Part shown: positions 1 through 7,722 of the stretch, in pieces
Layout of the letters: each line of letters opens with the position of its first letter
Numbering within the stretch: position 1 is the stretch's first letter
DNA from: Zygnema cylindricum
Lineage: Eukaryota; Streptophyta; Zygnematophyceae; Zygnematales; Zygnemataceae
Assembly: GCA_037447655.1 (NCBI GenBank)
Contig: JBBHKE010002198.1
Location: 1 to 10,368, forward strand
Direction: 5' to 3'
Length of the DNA stretch: 10,368 nucleotides
The notes under the pieces: model-generated
Told to the model about the DNA's origin: nothing
The model's database searches: none
Seen by the model: the letters and a program-made list of their open reading frames with translations, nothing else
Program-made: the position numbers and the translations under genes

Positions 1-134
1 TTGGGGTTGTATTTTTATGGATATAGTGATTGGTGTATTTAGACGACAACGCAAGGTCAAAATAACGATTGAGTATTCATTGTTACGGGTTAAGGGTCAA
101 ACTATCCGCAAAGTTTAAGGCGTACGTTTATAAA

Positions 135-166
135 GTACAAAACGAAATCAATATTTCGTTTGGTAC
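135..166. repeat. 32-bp near-perfect palindrome in U3
   Basis: Arms 135-148 and 153-166 pair at 13 of 14 positions around a CAAT loop; the only mismatch is A139/G162. GTAC forms the outer four pairs and AAACGAAAT with ATTTCGTTT the inner nine. The 3' LTR copy (6984-7015) keeps it with two changes, and the diverged LTR at 8926-8956 retains a decayed version bounded by the same GTAC ends. It could be a regulatory factor site or an RNA/DNA hairpin. Confidence 0.7.
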
Positions 167-751
167 GCACTATGGTTCGCTTCGTTTAATTTTTAGTACG
201 AAACGTCACTTTCAGTTTATGGAATTTCGAAGGAAGTTTCGCGTGCGGAATTTGCGACGCACGTTCGTGCGAAGTGGCGTTTTGTTTGGCGCGCACTTTT
301 GCACGTAAATGTTAAGTAGTGAAACGTAACGTTTGATTGGTTACAAATGCTACGTAGTTAGTAAGAGATTTTGCACATTTTTGCATTGGTAAGTCTGAGT
401 TCTTACTGATCAATGATTGGCCCACGTAAAACATGTTCAACGGATCGTTTACTCTGGCCTGGCTAGTTCAGGGCGACGATGGATAAATAGTGAAGTCTAA
501 GAGGAGAGTAAACATATTTTCCTTTGGAAAAGTTTGTGGAAATTCTGACTGATCTTAGTCCTCAGCGATTAAAACCAAATTGGAGCATTGGCATATTGGC
601 ATTGAAATCTCTTACAAACTAAGTAGTGTTTTAGTAGTTAAGAGATAGAATTATTAAGAGTGGAGAGTAGAGGAAAACACTTTAATTTGAAGGGTTGAGC
701 CACGAGGGCAAGAGACCAAGCTAATGTTATGTGGACAGAAGCATCTTCTAA

Positions 752-758
752 TATAAAG
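752..758 (+). promoter_or_regulatory. TATA-like motif in LTR
   Basis: TATAAAG lies about 105 bp before the LTR end and is repeated unchanged in the 3' LTR at 7601-7607. It could be the core promoter, which would leave a short R-U5 of roughly 80 nt. No other evidence fixes the transcription start, and in AT-rich DNA such a motif can arise by chance. Confidence 0.3.
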
Positions 759-863
759 TTTATCCTTATGTGAGTGCTTCCCAATGTGGATGTGTATTTT
801 CCAATGTGTGGAATGTGTGCTTGAAGTAATGGGATTTTCTGAGAGATAGGAGATCCTGTTACA

Positions 864-1649
864 TATGGTATCAAAGTTTTGGTTAGAAACCAAGGAAAAG
901 TTTGCTCACCCGAAAATCGACTGTTGTGACCTGTGAGGGTTCTTTGACCCGTGTCGGTGGAACCACAATGTGATGTGGTAGGGGATTGGAGGGAAATTGA
1001 GTGATCACACTGCCAACGGCCGCTGGTTAAATGTGTGGCGTGCTCAAGTCCTAAGGACTAAGGCGGGGTGGGCAATGTAGCCACCGTTGAAGCTCACTCC
1101 AATTACCTAGAGGCCAAACAAACATGCATTCTCCTAGCAATGATTTATGTGTAGATGGAGGGCTTGAAGCCATGAAGGGTGAGGATGCGAGGATTAGAGA
1201 ACAAAAGATCCTGATGTAGTGGGAAATTGGAAATTTGCTAATGGTGGAGAAAGAAAGTGGAGCACTTTACTTCTTCATGAGGAAAGGAGTCCAGAAATGA
1301 CTTAAAACTTTTCAAACCCTAAAGTGTTACCTTTGATTGCTTTTAATTTTTCTGTTGCAAAATTTCTGGTTGAATTTTACATTTGAGAGCTTAGAATTTT
1401 GCTGCTGCAAAATTTGTGGGGAAATTCTTACCTTTTGCATCAATGTTTGGGAAATTGAAGAAATGAATTTGCATTAACTTACTTTCAATGTCTTATTGAT
1501 TTCTCAAATTTTGATTTGTTTAAAAGGATTTGTTAAGGAGAAGAAGTCAAAGTCTTGATTGGAGCGATCAGAGGACTTCAAACTTGCAGCAAATTTCTTT
1601 GGGAAATTATATTATATCTTTCTTTTACTCGATTTCATTTTTTGTGATA
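864..1649 (+). other. Untranslated leader between LTR and gag, with a broken uORF
   Basis: About 785 bp separate the LTR from the first gag-like coding signal. I see no conserved domain. One reading frame beginning with ATG at 1124 runs 31 codons to TAG (1217-1219) and stays open after it to TGA (1298-1300). It may be an uORF or the remnant of an N-terminal gag extension, since it is in the frame of the later gag segment. An imperfect direct repeat of about 40 bp, built around GCAAAATTT, lies at about 1341-1380 and 1390-1431. Packaging signals would be expected here but cannot be recognised. Confidence 0.6.
866..877 (+). other. Primer binding site, tRNA-iMet type
   Basis: TGGTATCAAAGT starts two bases after the 5' LTR end. 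The usual plant initiator-methionine tRNA primer site is TGGTATCAGAGC, so there are two mismatches (G to A at position 9, C to T at position 12). Minus-strand DNA synthesis would be primed here. Its position next to TGTTACA supports the LTR boundary. Confidence 0.9.
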
Positions 1650-2963
1650 ATGGCAAATTCTGGATGGAAAGTGAAATGGAAAATGCTTTGAATGTTATGA
1701 AGAAACATAATGTGAAATTCGTAAAACGATTTAATAATCATGTTGCTTTTGTGGATGAAACAATTTCCGAATTGAAAATGAATTGAAAGTTGTTATAGAA
1801 AATGGGAATGTTTCAAATGAGAAATTCGATGAGCTCATTAACTTAATTCAACCAAAAAATGATGTTAACGACCAAAGAGGTGAGAGCAGTAAAAGGAATG
1901 CCAGTTTTAGGGAAGATGATCACGATAGACTTAAAAAGATAAGAAAATCTGAAATTTTCTATCTGTGAAGCACCGTCCTTTGATGGTAAGAAGATTGATG
2001 AGTTAGATGCTTGGATTTTTCATATAGAGTATTATTTGGAATCTAGAAATTGTGATCGTGATGATTACACTTCTTTTGCTGTCAGTTGTCTGAAAGGTGA
2101 TGCACAGATTTGGTATTACACTTAGAGAAGGTCTAATTTAATTTCTGATAATCCTGATTGGGAAACTTTTAAAACCGCTTTCAAATCACGTTTCTTGTCT
2201 TTCACTTATAAATCCAAAATGGAAGAAATGTGGCTGAACCGCAAGCAGACTGGATCGTGAAATATTATATTGTGGAATTTGACTCATCTAGCATTCATGT
2301 CATAGGTTTGACTGATGAAATGGCAAGGTTGCATTTTTTGAACTATCTGAATCCTATCCTGAAATCAGAATGAAACATCAAAAAATTTGTAATTTGAAGA
2401 AATTACAAGATAAGTCATTCGAATTAGAGGATCAGTTGGGGCATAATCTTGAAACTTGATCACTCAGAGGAAATTTCAATGAAGTATCAAAGTGGGGTGA
2501 GGAGGAATTTGAGGAAGAAGGTTTGAATGCATGTCTGGTTAATATGCAGAATATCTTCATGGGAAATCAAAGAGGTGGACAGGATGTTAATGCAGGAAAT
2601 AAATTTTAGGATAGATGGGGCTACATTAAGAGTCCTAAACCGAGCATTAACGCTCAGAAACCTAATCTTACCATTCCAACATGCACTATTTGTCAGAAAA
2701 GAGGTCATAGGGCATTTGAATATGCACAACTGAAGAAAATTAATTGTTATAACTGTGGAGAGGAGGGAGATTTCAGCAGAGAATGCACAAAACCGAAGAA
2801 GAAAGTCACGTGTTTTAAATGCGGAGTTCTAGATCATTACGCTAAAGACTATAGAGATAAGTGATCTCTTAAAATCGTTGATGTCAATGAAGGTCTTCAG
2901 GAAAATATTGCGTTATACCTAGCTGAGCAGGAAGCCCAGGAAGTGGGAAGCGGAAAGGACTAG
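1650..2963 (+). pseudogene. gag: gag polyprotein remnant (capsid-type domain plus zinc knuckles)
   Basis: Gag would form the virus-like particle and bind the RNA. The ATG at 1650 has A at -3 and G at +4 but its frame closes after 13 codons; ATG 1664, in another frame, leads into the coding signal, so the true start is uncertain. A Retrotrans_gag-type domain is recognisable at about 1967-2260, with LDAWIFHIEYYLE and AVSCLKGDAQIWYY motifs and a WETFKTAF segment, as in plant Ty3/gypsy gag. The zinc knuckles follow at 2682-2852. Lesions: frameshift near 1780, another near 1955, TAG at 2123 (a W is usual there), frameshift near 2257, another near 2360, then TGA 2457, TAG 2607 and TGA 2862 in the knuckle frame. 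The last frame closes at TAG 2961-2963. No functional Gag can be made. Confidence 0.88.
2682..2852 (+). other. Three degenerate CCHC zinc knuckles of gag
   Basis: Three C-x2-C-x4-H-x4-C boxes lie in one open frame. Box 1 (2682-2723) is CTICQKRGHRAFEY: the last Cys is Tyr. Box 2 (2745-2786) is CYNCGEEGDFSREC: the His is Asp. Box 3 (2811-2852) is CFKCGVLDHYAKDY: the last Cys is Tyr. In the family these knuckles hold zinc and bind RNA in the nucleocapsid part. Each box therefore lacks one of four ligands, and binding is probably lost in all of them. Confidence 0.85.
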
Positions 2964-3122
2964 CTGAAAGGCCTCAGTTTAGTCGACCAGATCCAGAGAT
3001 TAAAGAGTTAAATTTGGAGGGTAAGCTAATGAATGGAAAGGCTAGGATAGCTGAATTTATTATGATGCTAACTACACTCTATAATTTTAACAGTCCTTCA
3101 GATGAAACTCTAACGATGACAT

Positions 3123-3144
3123 TAGACACAGTTTAGACACAGTT
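3123..3144 (+). repeat. 11-bp perfect tandem duplication before protease
   Basis: TAGACACAGTT occurs twice with no gap (3123-3133 and 3134-3144). The junction creates a TAG stop (3134-3136) in the frame that is open before it, and the extra 11 bases shift the frame. It lies just before the protease reading frame and looks like a replication-slippage lesion. Confidence 0.85.
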
Positions 3145-3734
3145 TGATCAGATTCGAGTCTTTAGTGGAAGGAAAACCATTGAGAGTTATGGTATATTCG
3201 GGTGCTACACATAATTTTGTTTCACATAAGTTTGTAGATGAAAATAGAATTCCAACAGTCAAAAGGGAAAAACCTTTGCATGTTCAGGTGGCAAATGGTA
3301 ATAAGTCCACATTAGAATTACAAACTGACACAATAGAAGTGGATATCCAAGGTCATAAAATGGAAGTTGTGTGTGAAATAATGAATTTGGGTAGTGAAGA
3401 GTTATTACTGAGAAAGTCTTGGTTAACCGAACATAACCCTCAAATTAATTGGGAAACTAACACCTTGAGAGTGAAATCTGACAACGGTTGGAAGGTTTTG
3501 CAAGCATTTCGTTCGAAGAGGCTGCATAGAAATCATATAAATAACATAACCGAATTGGGAATGGAAAGTGTGATTTCTGCTAAACAATTTAAAAAGCATT
3601 TAAAAGATAAAACAAATGATGGTTTCTTACTATTAGTAACTGAGGCAATTACTGATGAAGGCGGGGGAGAAAACACTAACATTGATGTTATTCCTAAATC
3701 AGACACCACTAAAAATCGTGGAAAACAAATCTGA
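3144..3734 (+). pseudogene. pol: Aspartic protease segment of pol, active-site Asp lost
   Basis: The protease would cut the Gag-Pol polyprotein. The open segment of 196 codons starts with TTG here only because the frame opens there; it is not a true start. Retroviral-type protease features are clear: the flank MVYSGATHNFVS aligns with the family's D-S-G-A active site, and SWLTEHNPQINW aligns with the later conserved block. The catalytic Asp is Tyr (TAT, 3195-3197). The usual ILG triad before the WL block reads LLL. The remaining part, to about residue 190, is the spacer before RT and ends at TGA 3732-3734. The segment is long and open but the enzyme should be dead. Confidence 0.88.
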
Positions 3735-3790
3735 TTCAAAAATCTGATTTTGCAAGTGACATTAATACATCTGATGCTGTTGTTAAAGAT

Positions 3791-4560
3791 TTGATTTTTG
3801 AATTTCGAGATGTTTTTACAAGTGATTTACCATCAGAAAGGCCACCTTCCCAAGATGTAGAACATGTTATTAACTTGGAACCTGGATGTAACCCTCCTGT
3901 CACACGATTTTATAATCATAGCTTCTTTGAGCAAGAGGAGTTAAAAAAACACGATTTTATAAGCATAGCTTCTTTGAGCACGAGTTAAAAAAATAGATCA
4001 AGGAGCTTCTAGAGAAAAGACGTATTCAAGCCAACAAATCACCGTACGGAGCACCTGTTCTCTTCATCCAAAAGGACGGAATGTTGAGGATGTGTGTCGA
4101 CTATCGTAGTCTGAACAAGATTACGGTGAAGGATAAGTATCCGTTACCTTTAATTTCTGATTTGATAGATCGTTTGAAAGGTGCTAAATTATTTTCTTTG
4201 ATTTATCTGCGTAGTGGATTTAATCAGGTGCCAATTATAACTGAAGACGTTGATAAAATTGCTTTTAGAACTAGAGTCGGTCATTTTGAATGGATAGTGA
4301 TGCCATTTGGTTTGACGAATGCCCCGCCTACTTATCAAAGATTAATAAACCAAACATATTTTGATTATATAGATGAGCTTGTTTAGGTGTTTATAGATGA
4401 TATTCTAATTTACACCGAATAAAAAGAACAACATGTAATTCATTTAAGGAAAGTGTTGGAAAGGTTAAGGGAAAGAAAAATATATGAAAAATTGTCAAAA
4501 TCTAGTTTTCTTAAAAGTGAACAATTATTTTTGGGACATATAGTTAGTGGGGAAGGTGTT
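3791..4560 (+). pseudogene. pol: Reverse transcriptase segment of pol, broken
   Basis: RT would copy the element RNA into DNA. The N-terminal part (3791-3949, with LPSERPPSQDVEHVINLEPG) is followed by a 47-bp duplication and then the palm and fingers in another frame (about 3997-4560). Visible motifs: SPYGAPVLF, RMCVDYRSLNKIT, YPLPLI, RVGHFEWIVMPFGLTNAP, the FIDD catalytic box (4390-4401) and the LFLGHIVS block. The first catalytic Asp (usually in the K-I-D-L-R-S-G block) is Tyr: LIYLRSG, TAT at 4204-4206. Stops in the palm frame: TAG 3994, TAG 4384 just before FIDD, TAA 4420, and TAA 4561 at the next frame change. No active RT can be made. Confidence 0.93.
3903..3993 (+). repeat. 47-bp tandem duplication inside RT
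   Basis: Unit 1 (3903-3949, 47 bp) and unit 2 (3950-3993, 44 bp) both start CACGATTTTATAA and end in TTAAAAAAA. They differ by one substitution near the start and by a change with a 3-bp loss around GAGCAAGAGGAG versus GAGCACGAG. The extra 44 bases are not a multiple of three, so the copy pushes RT out of frame. The unit begins and ends within coding sequence and lies between the RT linker and the fingers. Confidence 0.88.
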
Positions 4561-4561
4561 T

Positions 4562-5193
4562 AAACTAGATCCATCCAAAATTATTGCAATCCAAAATTGG
4601 AAGCAACCCACTAATGTCACAGAAGTTAGATCATTTTGTGGATTGGCCATTATTACAGGAAATTTATCAGGAACTTCAGTATGATCGCCGCACCATTGAC
4701 GGATTTACTTCGGGAGAAGGAGACGTTTGTGTGGGGAGCCGATCAAGAGAGAGCTTTCGAGGAACTAAAACGGAAGTTGACCTCTGCCCCTACACTGGTG
4801 TATCCTGATCCTGCTGGAGAATTTAAAATTCTGATCACTACTGATGCATCTGATAAAGGTCTTGAAACAGTCATAAGTTAAAAAGTCGGAAAACATTTTC
4901 ATCTTATTGCTTTTGAGTCCAGGAAATTCAATGATGCTGAAAAGAACTATCCATCACAAGAAGAAGAATTACTCGCAATAGTTCATGCATTGGTGAAATG
5001 GCGTTGTTATTTGCATAATAAAGAATTTACAGTTCAATGTGATAAAAAGGCACTCTCCTATCTACAGAGATTAAATGATGCATAGATTATGACTGGCAGA
5101 CGGGTTAGGTGGATATAAAAATTGGCATATTTCAAATTTAATGTCAAGAATATTCCTGGAAAGACAAACATAGTAGCACATCCTTTAAGTAGA
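4562..5193 (+). pseudogene. pol: RNase H segment of pol with RT connection, broken
   Basis: RNase H would remove RNA from the RNA-DNA hybrid. The connection part starts at 4562 in a shifted frame (KLDPSKI...VRSFCGLA), then returns to the pol frame near 4648 with YYRKFIRNF and SAPTLVYPDP. RNase H motifs: first Asp in TTDASD (4843-4845), Glu in the YPSQEEELLAIVHAL block (about 4966-4968), Asp in QCDKKAL (5041-5043). The last conserved block, normally A-D-A-L-S-R, reads AHPLSR, so its catalytic Asp is His (CAT, 5179-5181). Stops: TAA 4879, TAG 5083, TAA 5116. Confidence 0.9.
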
Positions 5194-6515
5194 TGTTTTG
5201 AAATAAGTGTGGTGGTTCGAGATGAATTGTTTTTAGATGCTGTTAGAAATGGTTATGATAAAGATCTTTATTTTGCAGTGATCTGCAAGAATATTTCGGG
5301 AGAGAATTTTGACCCATTGAATGAGAGGCATGTAAAAAACTTTAAAGTAAAAGATGGTTTACTGTATTTGCGAACAGGGGATAGATTATGTATTCCTGAA
5401 ATGGGAGACTTAAGAAAACAACTTTTACAGGAACCCCATGAGCATTGTGGACACCTAGGTCGAGATAAAACCCTTAGTCGGTTGCAGAGTAGATTGTTTT
5501 GGCTTGGGATGGCAAAAGAAGTGTCGAAACACGTGGAAAGTTGTGTCCCTTGCCAACAGAGTAAACCTAGTAACCAAAAACCTTGAGGTCTCTTAAAACC
5601 TTTAGATATCCCCGAAAGACCATGGGAATCTGTCAATATGGATTTTATTGTCAAGTTACCAACTACATCTAGAAGAAATGATAGAATCATGGTCGCAGTT
5701 GATAGATTCAGTAAAATGGCAATCTTTATCCCTTGCAAAACTACTCATTCAGTTTTAGATATTCCAAAGTTATATTTTGACAATGTGGTCAGGCATCATG
5801 GAGTTCCCCTGTCTATAGTTAGTGATAGGAATTCTAAATTTACGTCTGCATTTTGGAAAGAATTGCAACAAAATTTAGACACTAAATTAAAAATGAGTAC
5901 CTCTTATCATCCTCAGACAGATGGACAGATAGAAAGGATGAACCGTACACTAGAAGAAATGCTTAGGACTGTTTGCAGTGGAGTTCAGAATACATGGGAA
6001 TCTAAACTGCCATTAATGGAATTTGCATACAATTCATGTAAACATGCTAGTATAGGATTCTCACCGTTTGAAGTTGCATACGGATACTAAGTGAGAGAAG
6101 CATTAGACTTAATAAAAGGGTGATTAAAAAGAATAGGGGTTCTGGAATGGAATTTTGGGAATGCATTCAAACGGTTTGGAAAACAGTCCGGGATGCATTA
6201 GTGGAGGCACAAAGAAGGCAAGAACTAAATGCTAACTGCAAACGGGGTGATTGGATGGTAAGCACAGGTGAGAAGGTTTGGCTTTCAACAACTCATTACA
6301 GGTGCAAGATCGAGGGACAAGCGGATCCTACGGGGAAATTTGCTCCAAAGTACGTCGGGCCATTTACTGTAATTGAGATGATATCGTCAGTTGCTGCCAA
6401 ATTGGACTTTTCGCCTTCAACAAAAAATCATCCTGTGATACACATCAGCCAGTTAAAACCAGCAAATCTTCGACCAACTGAAGGAGAATTGGAATTGGAT
6501 CCCTCGAAAATATAG
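5194..6515 (+). pseudogene. pol: Integrase segment of pol (HHCC, DDE core, GPY/F)
   Basis: Integrase would insert the cDNA into host DNA. The N-terminal zinc region shows His at 5437/5443, GH at 5449-5454 and C-x2-C at 5542-5553; 29 residues separate the second His from the first Cys, as in the family, but the His-His spacing is about two residues shorter than usual. The core keeps D (5641-5643), D (5824-5826) and E (5932-5934), with exactly 35 residues between the last two. The GPY/F module (about 6240-6490) shows KFAPKYVGPFTVIE and HPVIHISQLKP. Breaks: TGA 5584 (an Arg codon CGA is likely ancestral), TAA 6088, a frame change before about 6120, and TAG 6513. The catalytic residues are intact but the reading frame is not. 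Confidence 0.93.
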
Positions 6516-6694
6516 AACCTGAAGTTCACAGATTGGTAATAGATTGGGTTGGTCAACGGTTTAAGGTCGACAATACTATATTCTGGCAAGTGCATTATCT
6601 AGGAAGGCCAGAAGATGAGTTGACTTTAGAAGATAAAAATTCTGAATTTTTGCAAAGGTATTGGAGGGATAATAATATAGAAGTCCCGTCTTGA
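6509..6694 (+). pseudogene. Chromodomain-like C-terminal tail of integrase
   Basis: In the frame opened at 6509, about 61 codons continue the integrase after one frameshift and end at TGA 6692-6694. The pattern, a start like EVHRLVIDWV then FWQVHYLGRPEDELTLED and a closing QRYWRD, resembles the fold order of chromodomains at the end of chromovirus integrases (beta-strand core, then a TWEP-like turn and terminal helix). The usual TWE turn reads TLE, so the aromatic cage is at best partial. In the family this tail steers integration by binding histone marks. It is the only sign here of targeted integration, and it rests on eye alignment. Confidence 0.55.
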
Positions 6695-6730
6695 GAATAA
6701 AATGTGTTTTAACTAAGGTCAGTTAAATAT

Positions 6731-6744
6731 AAAAGAGGAGGGGA
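6731..6744 (+). other. Polypurine tract
   Basis: AAAAGAGGAGGGGA is an unbroken purine run of 14 bases, followed by TGA and then the 3' LTR start TGTAACA at 6748. In the family it primes plus-strand DNA synthesis. The bases 6695-6730 between the pol end and the tract show no coding signal. Confidence 0.88.
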
Positions 6745-6747
6745 TGA

Positions 6748-7722
6748 TGTAACAGTAATAGTGGATCGAACTTGTTCGTAAATGGGTATTTAAGCATTAT
6801 GAAAATATAGTTTTGAATTTGATAGACGTATACGAATGAATCGCACGATTTGGTTTTGTATTTTTAAAGATATAGTGATTGGTGTATTTTGGGGACAGCG
6901 CGAGGTCAAAATAACGATTGAGTGTTCATTGTTACAGGTTAATGGTCAAACTATCCGTGGAATTTAAGGCGTACGTTTATAGAGTACTAAACGAAATCAA
7001 TATTTCGTATGGTACGCACTATGGTTCGCTTCGTTTAATTTTTAGTATGAAATGTCACTTTCAGTTTATCGAATTTTGAAGGAAGTTTCGTGTGCAAAAT
7101 TTGCGACGCACATTCGTGCGAAGTGGCGTTTTGTTTGGCGCGCACTTTTGCACGTAAATGTTAAGTAGTGAAACGTAACGTTTGATTGGTTACAAATGCT
7201 ACGTAGTTAGTAAGAGATTTCGCACGTTTTTGCATTGGTCAGTCTGAGTCCTTGCTGATCAATGATTGGCCCACGTAAAACCTGTTCAACGGAGCGTTTA
7301 CTCTGGCCTGGCTAGTCCAGGGCGATGATGGATAAATAGTGAAGTCTAAGAGGAGAGTAATCATCTTTTCCATTGGAAAAGTTTGTGGAAATTCTGACTG
7401 ATCTTAGTCCTCAGCGATTAAAACCAAATTGGAGCATTGGCATATTGGCATTGAAATCTCTTACAAACTAAGTAGTGTTTTAGTAGTTAAGAGATAGAAT
7501 TATTAAGAGTGGAGAGTAGAGGAAAACACTTTAATTTGAAGGGTTGAGCCACGAGGGCAAGAGACCAAACTAATGTTATGTGGACAGAAGCTTCTTCTAA
7601 TATAAAGTTTATCCTTATGTGAATGCTTTCCAATGTGGATGTGTATTTTCCAATGTGTGGGATGTGTGGTTGAAATTGATTGAAGTAATGGGATTTTCTG
7701 AGAGGCAGGAGATCTTGTTACA
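6748..7722 (+). repeat. 3' LTR (complete, 975 bp)
   Basis: It starts TGTAACAG at 6748, directly after the polypurine tract and three bases (TGA), and ends TGTTACA at 7716-7722. The ends are perfect inverted repeats of 7 bp. Compared with the 5' copy it has an extra 10 bp (about 7670-7679) beside a similar TTGAA sequence, which looks like a small slippage duplication here or a deletion in the other copy. It also contains the TATAAAG motif at 7601-7607. Confidence 0.96.

Larger units (their letters stand above)
1..863 (+). repeat. 5' LTR (truncated by window start)
   Basis: This aligns collinearly with 6850-7722, with about 48 substitutions and one 10-bp gap counted by hand. It ends at TGTTACA (857-863), just before the primer binding site. 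In a living element it carries the promoter and the RNA start. The segment 135-330 is rich in CpG and in CGCAC/GTGCG motifs. Divergence is uneven: 264-371 and 524-719 are identical to the 3' copy, while the first 120 bases hold about 16 differences. Confidence 0.96.
1..7722 (+). mobile_element. Degraded Ty3/gypsy LTR retrotransposon, chromovirus-like, left end outside window
   Basis: Two long direct repeats (1-863 and 6748-7722) flank a primer binding site, gag, protease, reverse transcriptase, RNase H, integrase and a polypurine tract, in the order typical of Ty3/gypsy (integrase after RNase H). The complete LTR starts TGTAACA and ends TGTTACA, a perfect 7-bp terminal inverted repeat with the usual TG...CA ends. 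Position 1 aligns with 6850, so about 102 bp of the 5' LTR is missing upstream and the full element would be about 7.8 kb. GPY/F and a chromodomain-like tail suggest a chromovirus. Many stops and frameshifts in gag and pol make it non-autonomous. The five bases after the 3' LTR (CTTTC, 7723-7727) are the candidate target-site duplication, but its partner is outside the window. Confidence 0.96.

Noticed and set aside
69-308. 79-codon open frame within the 5' LTR
   Set aside because: It lies in the CpG-rich U3, starts with a non-ATG codon, and the 3' LTR copy carries a stop in it (GAATTTTGA near 7074-7082). It resembles no protein.
2487-2733. Two ~70-80-codon frames on both strands in gag
   Set aside because: They are shadows of the zinc-knuckle frame of gag, which has the recognisable motifs.
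5268-5738. 156-codon antisense open frame
   Set aside because: It is the mirror of the RNase H-integrase region and crosses from one pol domain to the next. The plus strand has clear integrase motifs.
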